Shown here: piece by piece, positions 33,338 through 42,086 of the stretch | Layout: each line of letters opens with the position of its first letter | Numbering within the stretch: position 1 is the stretch's first letter | Assembly (NCBI RefSeq): GCF_001428335.1 | Contig: NZ_LMSG01000001.1 | Location: 62,841-126,840, forward strand | Reading direction: 5' to 3' | Length of the DNA: 64,000 bases | Origin: Arthrobacter sp. Soil762 | Lineage (GTDB): Bacteria; Actinomycetota; Actinomycetes; Actinomycetales; Micrococcaceae | Position numbers and translations under genes: made by a program | The notes under the pieces: generated by a model | Seen by the model: only the letters and a program-made list of their open reading frames with translations | What the model was told of the DNA's origin: nothing | The model's database searches: none

Positions 33338-35311
33338 TCAGCCCACGTGCACCCACGGCCGCTTGGTGACATCCGGTTCGGCTTCGCGCAGGATCTCGCG
33401 CGTCACGGGAGCGATCTCGCCTTCGCCCAGCACCAGGAAGCGCAGGAGGTTCACGGCAGGATTTCCTTCGGTCCAGCGGAAGTAGACGTGCGGCATCAGC
33501 CCGGTCACATCGCGGATGTGCAGGAGCACCGAGGCGATGGTGTTGGGCACAACCGGTCCATGGACTTCCAGGACGGCGAACCCGTGCCGCACCACACCCC
33601 GGACCTCCAGGGCCGTCTCGAAGTCGGAGGAATCGTCCACAGTGACTTCCAGGAACAGGGGCCGGTAATCAGAGGGGAAATGGCTTGCTTCGGTGGATGA
33701 CGCCAGTTTCTGCCGGTAAGCGTCCGCCGACTGGCGAAGCGGTTCGTGGGCGATGATCCCGATGGGCCCGCTCAGATTCTCCGCCATGAACTCCAGGGCC
33801 TGGGTGTCCAGCCGGACGTGCGTGGCGTGCAGTTCGAAGGACCGCAGCACCCTCGAGAGCAGCGAGATGCTGATGATCCCCAGGATGAAGAAGCCGGCAA
33901 TCCGGATGCCTTCGGGACGTTCAAAGATATTGGCGACCGTTGTGTAGACAAACAGCACCGTGATGATGCCAAAGCCGATGGTCCGCTTGCGCTGCTGAAG
34001 CCGGCGGGCCGAGAGTGTCACGGCCACTGCAGCCGAGGTCATCAGTACCAGGACGCCGGTGGCGTACGCCCCGCCCTGGGCATCGACGTCGGCCTCAAAC
34101 AGCCAGGTGATCAGGAACCCGATCAGCGTGAAGACAAGCACAAGCGGCCGGACTGCCTTCGCCCACGCCGGGGCCATGCCGTACCGCGGCAGGTACCGGG
34201 GGACAAGGTTCAGCAGGCCGGCCATCGCGGACGCACCGGCGAACCACAGGATGGCGATGGTGCTCACGTCATACACCGTACCGAAGCCCGGCCCGAGGTA
34301 TTCATGGGCCAGGAAGGCCAGCGCCCTGCCGTTGGCTTCGCCGCCCGGCAGGAACTCAGCCTCGGGGATCAGGACAACCGTGGTGAAGCTGCTGGTCACC
34401 AGGAAGGAACTCATGATCACGGCGGCGGTGGTCAGCATCCGCCGGGTCCCCTGGATCCGCCCGGCCGGGTTCTCCTGGGTGTCGGCCGCGCCGCCGCGGA
34501 CCTGCGGCATCACCGCCACGCCGGTTTCAAAGCCGGACAGCCCCAGCGCCAGCTTGGGGAAGACGAGCAGGGCGATGGCTACCGCCATCAGCGGATTCCC
34601 GTGGGAGGTGTTAAGAGTCTGCCACCAGTCACCGACGGCCACCGGATGAGCGGCTGCCTCCGCGAGCGACCTCGCGATGACCACCACGTTGAGCCCCAGG
34701 TACAGGACCACCAGCACAACGGCGACGCCGATGGCCTCCTTGAACCCGCGCAGGAAAACGGCAGCGAGCAGGGCAAGCAGGATCAGCGTTACGGCCACCT
34801 CCTGCCCGTGCAGGGCGGCCGGTGCAAACGGATTCTCGATCAGGTGTGCCGTGGCATCGGCGGCGGACAGCGTCATGGTGATCATGAAGTCGGTGGCCGC
34901 GAAACCCAGCAGCACCAGCACCAGGAGCTTGCCCCGCCACTTGGGGAGCAGCCGCTCGAGCATGGCAATGGACCCTTCGCCGCGGTGGCTCTCGCCGGCA
35001 ACCCGGCGGTAGACGGGGAGGGCGCCGAACAGAGTCACGGCCACCAGGACTAGCGTTGCCAAGGGGGAGATGGCACCGGCCGCGAGCGCCGCAATGGCCG
35101 GCTGGTAGCCCAGCGTGGAGAAGTAGTCCACTCCGGTCAGGCACATCACCTGCCACCAGTGGTGCTTCTTTTGTTCGTCCGCGAGCCCGCCCGGCCCCTG
35201 ATGGGTGCCCTTGGCATCCTCCAATCCATGCAGCAGCCAACTGCCAAGGGCCTCCTTCCGCGTCGCACGGAGTGCCGAGGGATCGGCAGGGGGTCTGCTC
35301 ATGGTGGTCAT
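33338..35311 (-). CDS. APC superfamily permease, KUP/KimA-like
   Basis: A 657-residue protein with about 12 membrane helices (residues 50-500) and a cytoplasmic C-terminal part of about 150 residues. Conserved-looking parts are [18 protein letters not shown] near residue 57, the [17 protein letters not shown] loop, and [13 protein letters not shown] near 265. The layout, permease plus soluble C-domain, recalls KUP and KimA potassium uptake proteins, but amino-acid transport cannot be excluded. It is divergent from a KdpD-like kinase and KdpE-like regulator, which favours potassium. The neighbouring ZIP gene is convergent. Confidence 0.8.
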   Translation of the reverse strand: MTTMSRPPADPSALRATRKEALGSWLLHGLEDAKGTHQGPGGLADEQKKHHWWQVMCLTGVDYFSTLGYQPAIAALAAGAISPLATLVLVAVTLFGALPVYRRVAGESHRGEGSIAMLERLLPKWRGKLLVLVLLGFAATDFMITMTLSAADATAHLIENPFAPAALHGQEVAVTLILLALLAAVFLRGFKEAIGVAVVLVVLYLGLNVVVIARSLAEAAAHPVAVGDWWQTLNTSHGNPLMAVAIALLVFPKLALGLSGFETGVAVMPQVRGGAADTQENPAGRIQGTRRMLTTAAVIMSSFLVTSSFTTVVLIPEAEFLPGGEANGRALAFLAHEYLGPGFGTVYDVSTIAILWFAGASAMAGLLNLVPRYLPRYGMAPAWAKAVRPLVLVFTLIGFLITWLFEADVDAQGGAYATGVLVLMTSAAVAVTLSARRLQQRKRTIGFGIITVLFVYTTVANIFERPEGIRIAGFFILGIISISLLSRVLRSFELHATHVRLDTQALEFMAENLSGPIGIIAHEPLRQSADAYRQKLASSTEASHFPSDYRPLFLEVTVDDSSDFETALEVRGVVRHGFAVLEVHGPVVPNTIASVLLHIRDVTGLMPHVYFRWTEGNPAVNLLRFLVLGEGEIAPVTREILREAEPDVTKRPWVHVG

Positions 35312-35489
35312 GAAAGCCTTTCAGTCTGCGGCACAGCACCGCGGGCACAGCCGAATCTAGTACTGCCCACTCGCCTTGGAACCGGATTCGGGCGGATCTT
35401 GACGCATCCTTAACGTCCGTATGACCAAAGCCACCAACCCCTGGAAAGGCCCGCACGGGACGTGGGGGTCCGGGTGGGAGAATGGCGGC

Positions 35490-37442
35490 ATGGCACGGGA
35501 ACGGATAGTCATTGGCCTCAACGGCAGCGATGACGCAGAACTGCTCATCCGGCGCGCCGCCAGGATTCTCGAAAGGACCGACGGCGGCGAGCTGGTGGCC
35601 GTCCACGTCCGCACCACGGGGGGAACCGCGGGGGAGTCTCCCCAGGTTTTGGAGGCACAGCGGCGGCTGGTCAATGACCTGGGCGGGACCTACCACACCG
35701 TTTCCGCGACGGATCCGGCCCCGGCCCTGCTCGATTACGCCCGCAAGTCCAGTGCCACCCATATTGTTGTGGGGCAGTCCCGCCGCGGACCGCTTGCCGG
35801 TGTGCTGGCAGGGTTGTTCGCCGGCGGCACCGTGGAAGCCCGGGTGGTCCGCGGTGCGGGGGACGTTGACGTCCAGGTTGTTCCCCGCGTCCCGCCCCAG
35901 CGGAACGCACCACGTCGGCGGCCTGACCTGGGCCGGACCAGGGTTGCTATTGGCTTTGCGCTCGCAGCAGCCCTGCCCGCCCTGCTGCAGCTGCTGCTCG
36001 CAGCCTTCGACCACAGCGTTGCCACCGCCGTCCTGATCCAGCTTGCCGGCGCCGTTGCGGTGGCGCTGGTGGGCGGGCTGTGGCCTGCCGTCGTCGGCGC
36101 GCTGTGGAGCAGCGTGCTGGTGAACTACTTTTCCACGCCGCCCCTGGCGGACCTGGCGATCAGTGATCCCCAGGACCTCCTGTCCCTGGCCGTTTTTGTG
36201 GGGGTGTCAGTGGCAGTCGCCGGGGTGGTGGACGGGTCTGCCCGCCGGTCCAAGGAGGCTGCCCGCGCGCAGGCGGAGGCTGCGACGCTGGGCGACCTCG
36301 CCCTGGGCGCCTCCCGTTCGGAGGACACCCTTGACGGGATCCTCGCAGAGGCCCTGGACGTTTTTGGCGCCACCGGCGCCGGTGTGTTCAGCTGCCGGGA
36401 GGGCACAGCGCAAGGTTCCGGTCCGACGTCGGGACCCTCCGGAGTCCGCGGTGCGGACGGCCGGATCTGGTCGCTTGTGGCCGCCGCGGGGGATACCGCC
36501 GGGTGGGAGCATGGCGTCACCGGACTGCCGGGCAGCACCGCGGAACCGGTCGACGCCGACACGCGGCTGGTGCTGTTCGGCCGGGACGTGCCATCAGGGG
36601 AAAGCCGGTTGCTGGGTGCGTTTGCGGTCCACGTGAAAGCCCAGCTGGAACGCCGCCAGCTGGCCGTCAGCCGGCGCGAGGTGCTGCGGCTGGCCGAAGG
36701 GAACTCCATGCGCACGGCGATCCTGCGGGCGGTGTCCCACGACCTGCGGACGCCCCTGGCGGGGATCAAGCTCGCCGCCGGTGGCTTGCTGCAGCGGACC
36801 GTCACCTATACGCCCGCGGAAGAACGGGAGCTGCTGGAAACCATTGACGAATGCTCGGACCGGCTGGACCAGCTGGTGGGAAACCTCTTGGACATGTCAA
36901 GGATCACCGCCGATTCCGTCCGGCCGCTGCTGGGACCCGTCCGGTGGAGCGAGGTTGTTGCCCCGGCCCTGCGCGGGCTCCCGGACGGTACAGTCCGGGT
37001 GGAGCTGCCCGCCAACATGCCCACAGTGGAAGCCGATCCGGTGCTGCTGGACCGCGTGATCGCGAACATTGTGGAGAACGCCGTCAAATACGCGCCGGGT
37101 TCGGGGATCACCATCACCGGCGCTTCCGACGGCATGGGTGCAGCCACGCTGGATGGCTATCCGTCCGGCGAACTGCGGATCATCGACCACGGCGCCGGTG
37201 TGCCCGCCGGGAAGGTGCTTGAGATGTTCCAGCCGTTCCAGCGGCTCCACGACCGGCCCCAGGCCACCGGAGTGGGTCTGGGCCTGGCCGTCGCCGACGG
37301 GTTCGTCAGGGCCATGGGCGGCACGCTGACTGCACAGGAAACTCCCGGCGGCGGGCTGACCATGGTGATCAGGCTGGCCCTTTCCACGGGCTCGCCGGGC
37401 GCGCGCCATGCGGCCGGCCAGCCGCGTCAGGAGGCCACGTGA
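35490..37442 (+). CDS. KdpD-like sensor histidine kinase lacking the N-terminal KdpD domain
   Basis: About 650 residues. Order: a universal stress protein-like domain (residues 1-125, with ATHIVVGQSRRGPLAGVL), a DUF4118 membrane region of about four helices (150-245), a GAF-like region, then the kinase with VSHDLRTPLAG (phospho-His near 416), NIVENAVKYAP (near 527), DHGAGVPAGK and GVGLGLAV. Full KdpD has an extra N-terminal domain with a Walker-type ATP site, which is absent. The frame is open from 35421, but ATG 35490 fits the USP fold and lies six bases after GAGAAT. The stop overlaps the regulator start by four bases. Confidence 0.88.
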   Translation: MARERIVIGLNGSDDAELLIRRAARILERTDGGELVAVHVRTTGGTAGESPQVLEAQRRLVNDLGGTYHTVSATDPAPALLDYARKSSATHIVVGQSRRGPLAGVLAGLFAGGTVEARVVRGAGDVDVQVVPRVPPQRNAPRRRPDLGRTRVAIGFALAAALPALLQLLLAAFDHSVATAVLIQLAGAVAVALVGGLWPAVVGALWSSVLVNYFSTPPLADLAISDPQDLLSLAVFVGVSVAVAGVVDGSARRSKEAARAQAEAATLGDLALGASRSEDTLDGILAEALDVFGATGAGVFSCREGTAQGSGPTSGPSGVRGADGRIWSLVAAAGDTAGWEHGVTGLPGSTAEPVDADTRLVLFGRDVPSGESRLLGAFAVHVKAQLERRQLAVSRREVLRLAEGNSMRTAILRAVSHDLRTPLAGIKLAAGGLLQRTVTYTPAEERELLETIDECSDRLDQLVGNLLDMSRITADSVRPLLGPVRWSEVVAPALRGLPDGTVRVELPANMPTVEADPVLLDRVIANIVENAVKYAPGSGITITGASDGMGAATLDGYPSGELRIIDHGAGVPAGKVLEMFQPFQRLHDRPQATGVGLGLAVADGFVRAMGGTLTAQETPGGGLTMVIRLALSTGSPGARHAAGQPRQEAT

Positions 37443-38158
37443 ATTCGGACCAGCCTGGTTCTTCCGGCATTCAAGGCAGCCGCCGGACCAGCGTGCTGGT
37501 TGTGGACGACGATCCCCACCTGCTGAAGGCACTCCGGATCACACTCCAGGCCCACGGCTACGCCGTGGAGTCAGCGTCCGACGGCGGCACAGCCCTGCGT
37601 GCTGTTTCCCACCGTCCGCCGGACGTGATGATCCTGGACCTCGGACTGCCGGACCTGGATGGCGCGGAAGTCCTGCGGGAACTCCGTCGGTGGAGCAACC
37701 TGCCCGTACTGGTGCTGTCCGCGCGCCACGGCTCATCGGACAAAGTCGACGCCCTCGATGCAGGTGCGGATGACTACATCACCAAGCCGTTCGGACTCGA
37801 CGAGCTGTTGGCCCGCCTGCGTGCGCTCCTGCGTCGCGTTCCGGATCCGGCGTCGGCACCCACGGTGGCCGCATCCTCCTTCACCGTGGACTTGGCCCAG
37901 CGGCAGGTCACGAGGGACGGGGACATCGTCCGGCTGACGCCGACCGAATGGAACATCCTGGAGCTCCTGGTCCGGAACCCTGCCCGGCTGGTGACCCAGC
38001 AGCAGCTGCTGCTGGACGTCTGGGGACCGGCCTACCAGACGGAAGCCAACTACCTGCGGGTGTACATGGCCCAGTTGCGGCGGAAGCTGGAGGCCGACCC
38101 CGGGAAACCCCGCCACCTCCTCACGGAGCCCGGTATGGGGTACCGTTTTATGCCGTGA
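37439..38158 (+). CDS. KdpE-like response regulator
   Basis: A 239-residue OmpR/PhoB-type regulator. The receiver domain has LVVDDDPHLLKAL, the phospho-acceptor Asp in VMILDLGLPDLDG near residue 65, and the switch Lys in DDYITKPFGLDELLAR near 114. The winged-helix DNA-binding domain follows (RLTPTEWNILELLVRNPARL, near 165, and YLRVYMAQLRRKLE). The GTG start overlaps the kinase stop. With no kdpFABC nearby, its likely local target is the divergent APC/KUP-like permease; that is inference. Confidence 0.9.
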   Translation: MNSDQPGSSGIQGSRRTSVLVVDDDPHLLKALRITLQAHGYAVESASDGGTALRAVSHRPPDVMILDLGLPDLDGAEVLRELRRWSNLPVLVLSARHGSSDKVDALDAGADDYITKPFGLDELLARLRALLRRVPDPASAPTVAASSFTVDLAQRQVTRDGDIVRLTPTEWNILELLVRNPARLVTQQQLLLDVWGPAYQTEANYLRVYMAQLRRKLEADPGKPRHLLTEPGMGYRFMP

Positions 38159-38268
38159 AACCTGCGGGGAAACAGAGCGCGGTGAGCCCTATGAACGCGG
38201 CGGGAAGTGCGGCAGGATGTTGACTGTTCCGATTCCGTTTCAGTTCTGTACTTCAAGGAGAACCGGCC

Positions 38269-38700
38269 ATGCCAACGACGCTCAACCCCTATCTTGGCTT
38301 CCGCGAAAACGCCCGTGAGGCGATGACCTTCTACCAGTCCGTCTTCGGCGGCGACCTGGCCCTCAGCACGTTCGGGGAGTTCCACGCCAGCGAAGATCCG
38401 GCGGAAGCCGACAAAATCATGCACGGCATGCTGACGGCCAGCAACGGCCTGGTCCTGATGGGGGCGGATACACCTAACGGCATGGACCTCGCGACCGGCA
38501 GCTCCATTTCGGTTTCGCTCAGCGGCGATGACGAAGCTGAGCTGCGCGGCTATTGGGAAAAGCTGTCCGCCGGCGGCGGCACGGTCACCGTTCCCTTGGA
38601 ACCGGCGCCGTGGGGCGACATCTTCGGCATGTGCACTGACCGATTCGGGACTGCGTGGCTGGTCAACGTCAACAACCCCCAGGCCGCTCCCGCGTCATAG
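38269..38700 (+). CDS. VOC family protein, PhnB/glyoxalase-like
   Basis: A 143-residue protein with the PhnB-like form of the vicinal oxygen chelate fold: LNPYLGFRENAREAMTFYQ at the start, HGMLTASNGLVLMGAD in the middle, and PWGDIFGMCTDRFGTAWLVN near the end. PhnB-like proteins are dimeric and often lack known substrates; some are enzymes of methyl transfer or fosfomycin-type resistance. AAGGAG lies upstream of the ATG, and a plausible -35 (TTGACT at 38220-38225) precedes it. No partner gene is evident. Confidence 0.85.
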   Translation: MPTTLNPYLGFRENAREAMTFYQSVFGGDLALSTFGEFHASEDPAEADKIMHGMLTASNGLVLMGADTPNGMDLATGSSISVSLSGDDEAELRGYWEKLSAGGGTVTVPLEPAPWGDIFGMCTDRFGTAWLVNVNNPQAAPAS

Positions 38701-38720
38701 GCTCCCACGTCAAAGCAGGA

Positions 38721-38750
38721 CAGAGAACGACGGACCAAAGGCGTTCTCTG
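38721..38750. terminator. Candidate hairpin terminator
   Basis: Nine-base arms CAGAGAACG and CGTTCTCTG around a 12-base loop, starting 20 bases after the VOC gene stop. The long loop and missing T-run make it a moderate candidate. The rest of 38751-38875 before the HAD-like gene shows no other feature. Confidence 0.4.
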
Positions 38751-38875
38751 CCGAGGAGACACTCCTTATTCGCGAGTCCTTGAGGAGGGGCTGGGCGCAG
38801 TGCAACCATTGATGCGTGCAGCCCCGCAATCACTTAGGGGCCGTTCCTGGCCTGCCGGCCTGACCGGGAGCGGCA

Positions 38876-39391
38876 GTGCGGAACGTCACCCTGTACCTGG
38901 ACGTCGACGGCGTCGTTTGCCCGTTCGGAGCAACGGGCACGACGCCATGGGGTTCCGGCTGGCTACTTGCGAACGCCGGCGTGCTCGAAGTGGCGTATGC
39001 GGGCCAGTTGGTTGACGGGCTGAACCGGCTTTCCCGGTTGCCTGGAGTCCGGTGCGTGTGGCTCACCAGCTGGGAGGAGATGGCCGCGGAATACTTATGC
39101 CCTGCCATCGGACTTGCGGGCGGCCACTGGCCCTGCCTGACAGCGGATGGTGCCGGAACGGGGGAGGGCTGGTGGAAGCTTGCCGCCCTCCTGGAGGACC
39201 TGGCGGCCAACACCCCGGATGGCATCGTGTGGATTGACGACCAGCTCCGCTATGAACAGGAAGCACTGGCGTGGGCCGGATTCCTGGGCCGACGCATCCT
39301 CACGGTGTCGCCCGATCCGCGCCGGGGAATCTCTCCCGCCGAACTGGCCGCCGTCGGTGGGTTTGTCACGGAGCAGCTGTTTTTGACCTGA
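38876..39391 (+). CDS. HAD-like hydrolase domain protein
   Basis: A 171-residue protein starting with GTG behind GGGAG. The N-terminal TLYLDVDGVVCPFG carries the DxD nucleophile motif of the HAD superfamily. A second motif position has VWLTSWEEMAAEY near residue 62, and the acidic motif IV is seen in IVWIDDQLRYE near 120. This form is common in actinobacteria, often annotated as HAD domain-containing or hypothetical. It lacks a large cap, so it may act on nucleic acid or protein phosphates. No substrate is known. Confidence 0.75.
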   Translation: MRNVTLYLDVDGVVCPFGATGTTPWGSGWLLANAGVLEVAYAGQLVDGLNRLSRLPGVRCVWLTSWEEMAAEYLCPAIGLAGGHWPCLTADGAGTGEGWWKLAALLEDLAANTPDGIVWIDDQLRYEQEALAWAGFLGRRILTVSPDPRRGISPAELAAVGGFVTEQLFLT

Positions 39392-39453
39392 TGCCATGGA
39401 CGCGTACGATCGATGAGGTTTCAAGCCGGTTCTGTTAACGCCACAGGTCATTT

Positions 39454-39475
39454 CACGTGAACTGCAGGTGAATTA
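39454..39475. promoter_or_regulatory. PHO box-like direct repeat upstream of the phosphate transporter
   Basis: Two adjacent 11-base units, CACGTGAACTG and CAGGTGAATTA, agree at eight of 11 positions. Read on the opposite strand they resemble the tandem GTTCAC-type units that PhoP binds in Streptomyces. They lie 65 bases before the Pit-type gene. This would fit phosphate-starvation control, but the match is by eye. Confidence 0.4.
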
Positions 39476-39539
39476 TTCTTTCCAGGGCCGCCGGGGGTTA
39501 TGGAACTGCTGAACCTCGACTCTGCAGATTGGGCAACAG

Positions 39540-40757
39540 GTGGATATCACCTTTATGGTGGCGCTGGTCATCGGACTGGCATTATTTTTCGACTTCACAA
39601 ATGGGTTCCATGACACCGCCAATGCGATGGCTACGCCCATCGCCACCGGTGCCATCAAACCGAAGACCGCCGTGACTCTCGCGGCAATCCTGAACCTGGT
39701 GGGTGCCTTCCTCTCGACGGAAGTGGCCAAAACAGTCTCCGGCGGCATCATCCGGGAAGGCTCCGACGGTGTCCAGATCACGCCGGACATTATTTTCGCC
39801 GGGCTTATGGGCGCCATCCTCTGGAACATGATCACCTGGCTCAAGGGACTGCCGTCGAGCTCATCCCATGCGCTCTTCGGCGGGCTGATCGGCGCGGCCA
39901 TCGCCGGCATCGGGTTCAATTCCGTGAACCTGGAAACCCTGCTGCAGAAGGTCATCCTGCCCGCCATTTTCGCCCCGCTCATTGCCGGCCTGGTGGCGTA
40001 CCTCTGCACCCGGCTCGCGTATGCCTTGACTTCCCGGCACGATCCGGAAACCGGCAGCAAACTGACGCAGAAGCGCGGCGGGTTCCGCACCGGCCAGATC
40101 TTCACGTCCAGCCTCGTGGCGCTGGCCCACGGAACCAATGACGCCCAGAAGACCATGGGCATCATCACCCTGGTGCTGATTTCCGCCGGCACCCAGTCCC
40201 CGGGTTCGGGCCCGCAGTTCTGGGTCATCGCGGCATGTGCCCTGGCCATCGCCGTCGGCACCTACGCAGGTGGCTGGCGCATCATCCGGACCATGGGTTC
40301 CGGGCTCACCGAGGTCAAGCCTGCCCAGGGCTTCGCAGCCGAGACCAGCACCGCCTCTGCCATCCTTGCGTCTTCCCACCTGGGGTTCGCCCTGTCCACT
40401 ACCCAGGTGGCGTCAGGGTCCGTCATCGGGTCCGGAATGGGCCGTAAGGGCACCACAGTGCGGTGGAACATGGTGGGCAGGATCGCCCTGGGCTGGCTGT
40501 TTACACTTCCCGCCGCCGGCGTTGTGGGCGCGCTGACCGCGCTTCTCGTGAAGACCGGCGTGGTGGGTGTGGTGATTGCCGCCGTCGCCGGCACCGCCGC
40601 GGTGCTGTTTATGTTCGCCTACTCCCGCAAGTCCGCGGTGGGCCACCACAATGCCGTGGAAGTCGAAGAAGCGGGCCAGGCCGTCCGCTTTTCCAAAAAG
40701 AAAGCCTTCGCCCGGGCCCGCGCCAAGGCGAACCAGCACAAGGATGTTCAGCGATGA
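39540..40757 (+). CDS. Low-affinity inorganic phosphate transporter, Pit family
   Basis: A 405-residue Pit/PHO4 family protein with ten or more membrane helices. The two family signatures are present as an inverted repeat: FDFTNGFHDTANAMATPIAT near residue 17 and VALAHGTNDAQKTMGIITL near 197. SSSSHALFGGLIGA near 105 and the C-terminal basic tail also fit. Pit proteins import metal-phosphate complexes with protons. GTG 39540 has no clear ribosome site. The stop overlaps the next small membrane gene (ATGA). A PHO box-like repeat lies upstream. Confidence 0.92.
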   Translation: MDITFMVALVIGLALFFDFTNGFHDTANAMATPIATGAIKPKTAVTLAAILNLVGAFLSTEVAKTVSGGIIREGSDGVQITPDIIFAGLMGAILWNMITWLKGLPSSSSHALFGGLIGAAIAGIGFNSVNLETLLQKVILPAIFAPLIAGLVAYLCTRLAYALTSRHDPETGSKLTQKRGGFRTGQIFTSSLVALAHGTNDAQKTMGIITLVLISAGTQSPGSGPQFWVIAACALAIAVGTYAGGWRIIRTMGSGLTEVKPAQGFAAETSTASAILASSHLGFALSTTQVASGSVIGSGMGRKGTTVRWNMVGRIALGWLFTLPAAGVVGALTALLVKTGVVGVVIAAVAGTAAVLFMFAYSRKSAVGHHNAVEVEEAGQAVRFSKKKAFARARAKANQHKDVQR

Positions 40758-40975
40758 AGTGGTTGGAACTCTTGACAGTGGCCGGCGCTACCCTGGTGTC
40801 CGCGGTGACCGTTGTGGTCCTGTACTCATTGGGCGTGCGGCTGACGGCCATCGCCGGTGACGCGCGGCAGGCCTCACCCCGGAGCAAGCGCTACTTCGCC
40901 TACACCTGCTTTGGCCTCTGCGGCATGGCTGTGATGTTCGGGCTGTACCTGATCATTCCTTACTTCAGCAAGTAG
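40754..40975 (+). CDS. Small membrane protein coupled to the phosphate transporter
   Basis: A 73-residue protein with two hydrophobic segments (LELLTVAGATLVSAVTVVVL and CGMAVMFGLYLIIPYF) separated by a short basic loop (RQASPRSKRYFAY). Its ATG overlaps the Pit stop in an ATGA, so translation is coupled. Nothing identifies a family beyond the membrane topology. A role as an accessory or stability subunit of the Pit transporter is suggested only by the coupling. Confidence 0.78.
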   Translation: MKWLELLTVAGATLVSAVTVVVLYSLGVRLTAIAGDARQASPRSKRYFAYTCFGLCGMAVMFGLYLIIPYFSK

Positions 40976-41013
40976 CCCTTCAGCCGTCCACACCGCAGCG
41001 CTACTCTGGTTCC

Positions 41014-41571
41014 ATGTCCAGGATCCAGTATTTTGTCGCGGCCTCCATCGACGGGTTCATCGCCACCACGAAGGATGACCTCGCCTGGCTTCTCGAGTTC
41101 GACGGCTTCGAGGGCGGCAAGGAAAGCTACGAAACCTTCATGGCCGGCGTCGGCTGCATTGTTATGGGCGGCGAGACGTACGCCTGGCTGATGGAGCACG
41201 AACCCGGCAACTGGCCGTACCCTTCCACACCTTGTTATGTGTTCACCCGGCACGAGCACGTTGCCCCGGCCGGCACGGACATCACGTTCGTCCGCGGTCC
41301 CGTCCAGGAGTTCATCCAAGACTTTAAGGATCACGCCGGCGGGAAGAACGTCTGGGTGGTGGGTGGCGGCAACCTCGCTGCGCAGTTCGCCAGCGCAGGA
41401 CTGCTGGATGACCTCATCCTTTCTGTCATCCCTGTGGTCCTGGGCGACGGCAAACGGCTGCTGCCATTGGAGGGCCCGACGTCGCCACTTGAGTTGACGG
41501 CGTCCCGCACCTTGGGACGGGGCATAGTGGAGCTCCGCTACACCTTCACGTCCCCGGTTCCGGCACGCTAG
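41014..41571 (+). CDS. Dihydrofolate reductase family protein
   Basis: A 185-residue RibD_C/DHFR-like reductase. It has YFVAASIDGFIATTKDDLAW at the start, GCIVMGGETYAWLMEH near residue 48, and NVWVVGGGNLAAQFASAGLL near 112. These are the NADPH-binding features of the group. The substrate is unknown. TACTCT at 41002-41007 followed by six bases and the ATG at 41014, with no ribosome site, suggests a leaderless mRNA. It ends in a 22-base gap before the convergent thioesterase. Confidence 0.85.
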   Translation: MSRIQYFVAASIDGFIATTKDDLAWLLEFDGFEGGKESYETFMAGVGCIVMGGETYAWLMEHEPGNWPYPSTPCYVFTRHEHVAPAGTDITFVRGPVQEFIQDFKDHAGGKNVWVVGGGNLAAQFASAGLLDDLILSVIPVVLGDGKRLLPLEGPTSPLELTASRTLGRGIVELRYTFTSPVPAR

Positions 41572-41593
41572 GGAGCTGAGCGGACTGAGGCGC

Positions 41594-42067
41594 TTAGGCC
41601 TCCGCGGGCTCGTTGTCCCGCAGCATGTTGGTGAGGCGTGCGGTGGAGAGGCGGCGGCCTTTTTCGTCGGTCATGACGATTTCATGCGTTGTCAGTGTCC
41701 GGCCCAGGTGGATCGCGGTGCAGGTACCTGTCACGGTGCCCGCGGCGATTGCACGGTGGTGTGTGGCGCTCACTTCGATGCCCAGGGCGTGCCTGCCTGC
41801 GCCTGCGTGCATCCCGGCGGCGAAGGACCCCAGGGTTTCGGCCAGCACCACATGGGCGCCGCCGTGCAGGATGCCCGCCACCTGGGTGTTCCCTTCCACC
41901 GGCATGGTGGCCACCGTCCGTTCCGGGCTCATCTCCAGGAAGTGGATGCCCATCTTCACCACCAGGGCACCGATGCCCATGTTGCCGAGCCAGCCGTGGA
42001 GGTCCGCCGGGACGCCGGCTGTGAGTAATTCCTCAGTGAAGGGCCCGGGCGTGAAATTGTCCATCAT
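41594..42067 (-). CDS. Hotdog-fold thioesterase (PaaI/MenI-like)
   Basis: About 157 residues of a single hotdog domain. The active-site region reads QVAGILHGGAHVVLAETLGS (about residues 61-80), with the catalytic acid in AETLGS, and GIEVSATHHRAIAAGTVTG follows. These enzymes hydrolyse acyl-CoA thioesters such as DHNA-CoA or phenylacetyl-type CoAs. Two adjacent ATG codons (42067 and 42064) are possible starts. The frame is open to 42544, but that part is the antisense of polA. Only 19 bases separate it from the divergent polA start. Confidence 0.85.
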   Translation of the reverse strand: MMDNFTPGPFTEELLTAGVPADLHGWLGNMGIGALVVKMGIHFLEMSPERTVATMPVEGNTQVAGILHGGAHVVLAETLGSFAAGMHAGAGRHALGIEVSATHHRAIAAGTVTGTCTAIHLGRTLTTHEIVMTDEKGRRLSTARLTNMLRDNEPAEA

Positions 42068-42086
42068 GGGAACTAGGCTGGCACCT

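Noticed and set aside
41613-42086. N-terminal extension of polA by 158 codons
   Set aside because: This part overlaps the thioesterase on the other strand, and a -10 box sits directly before GTG 42087.
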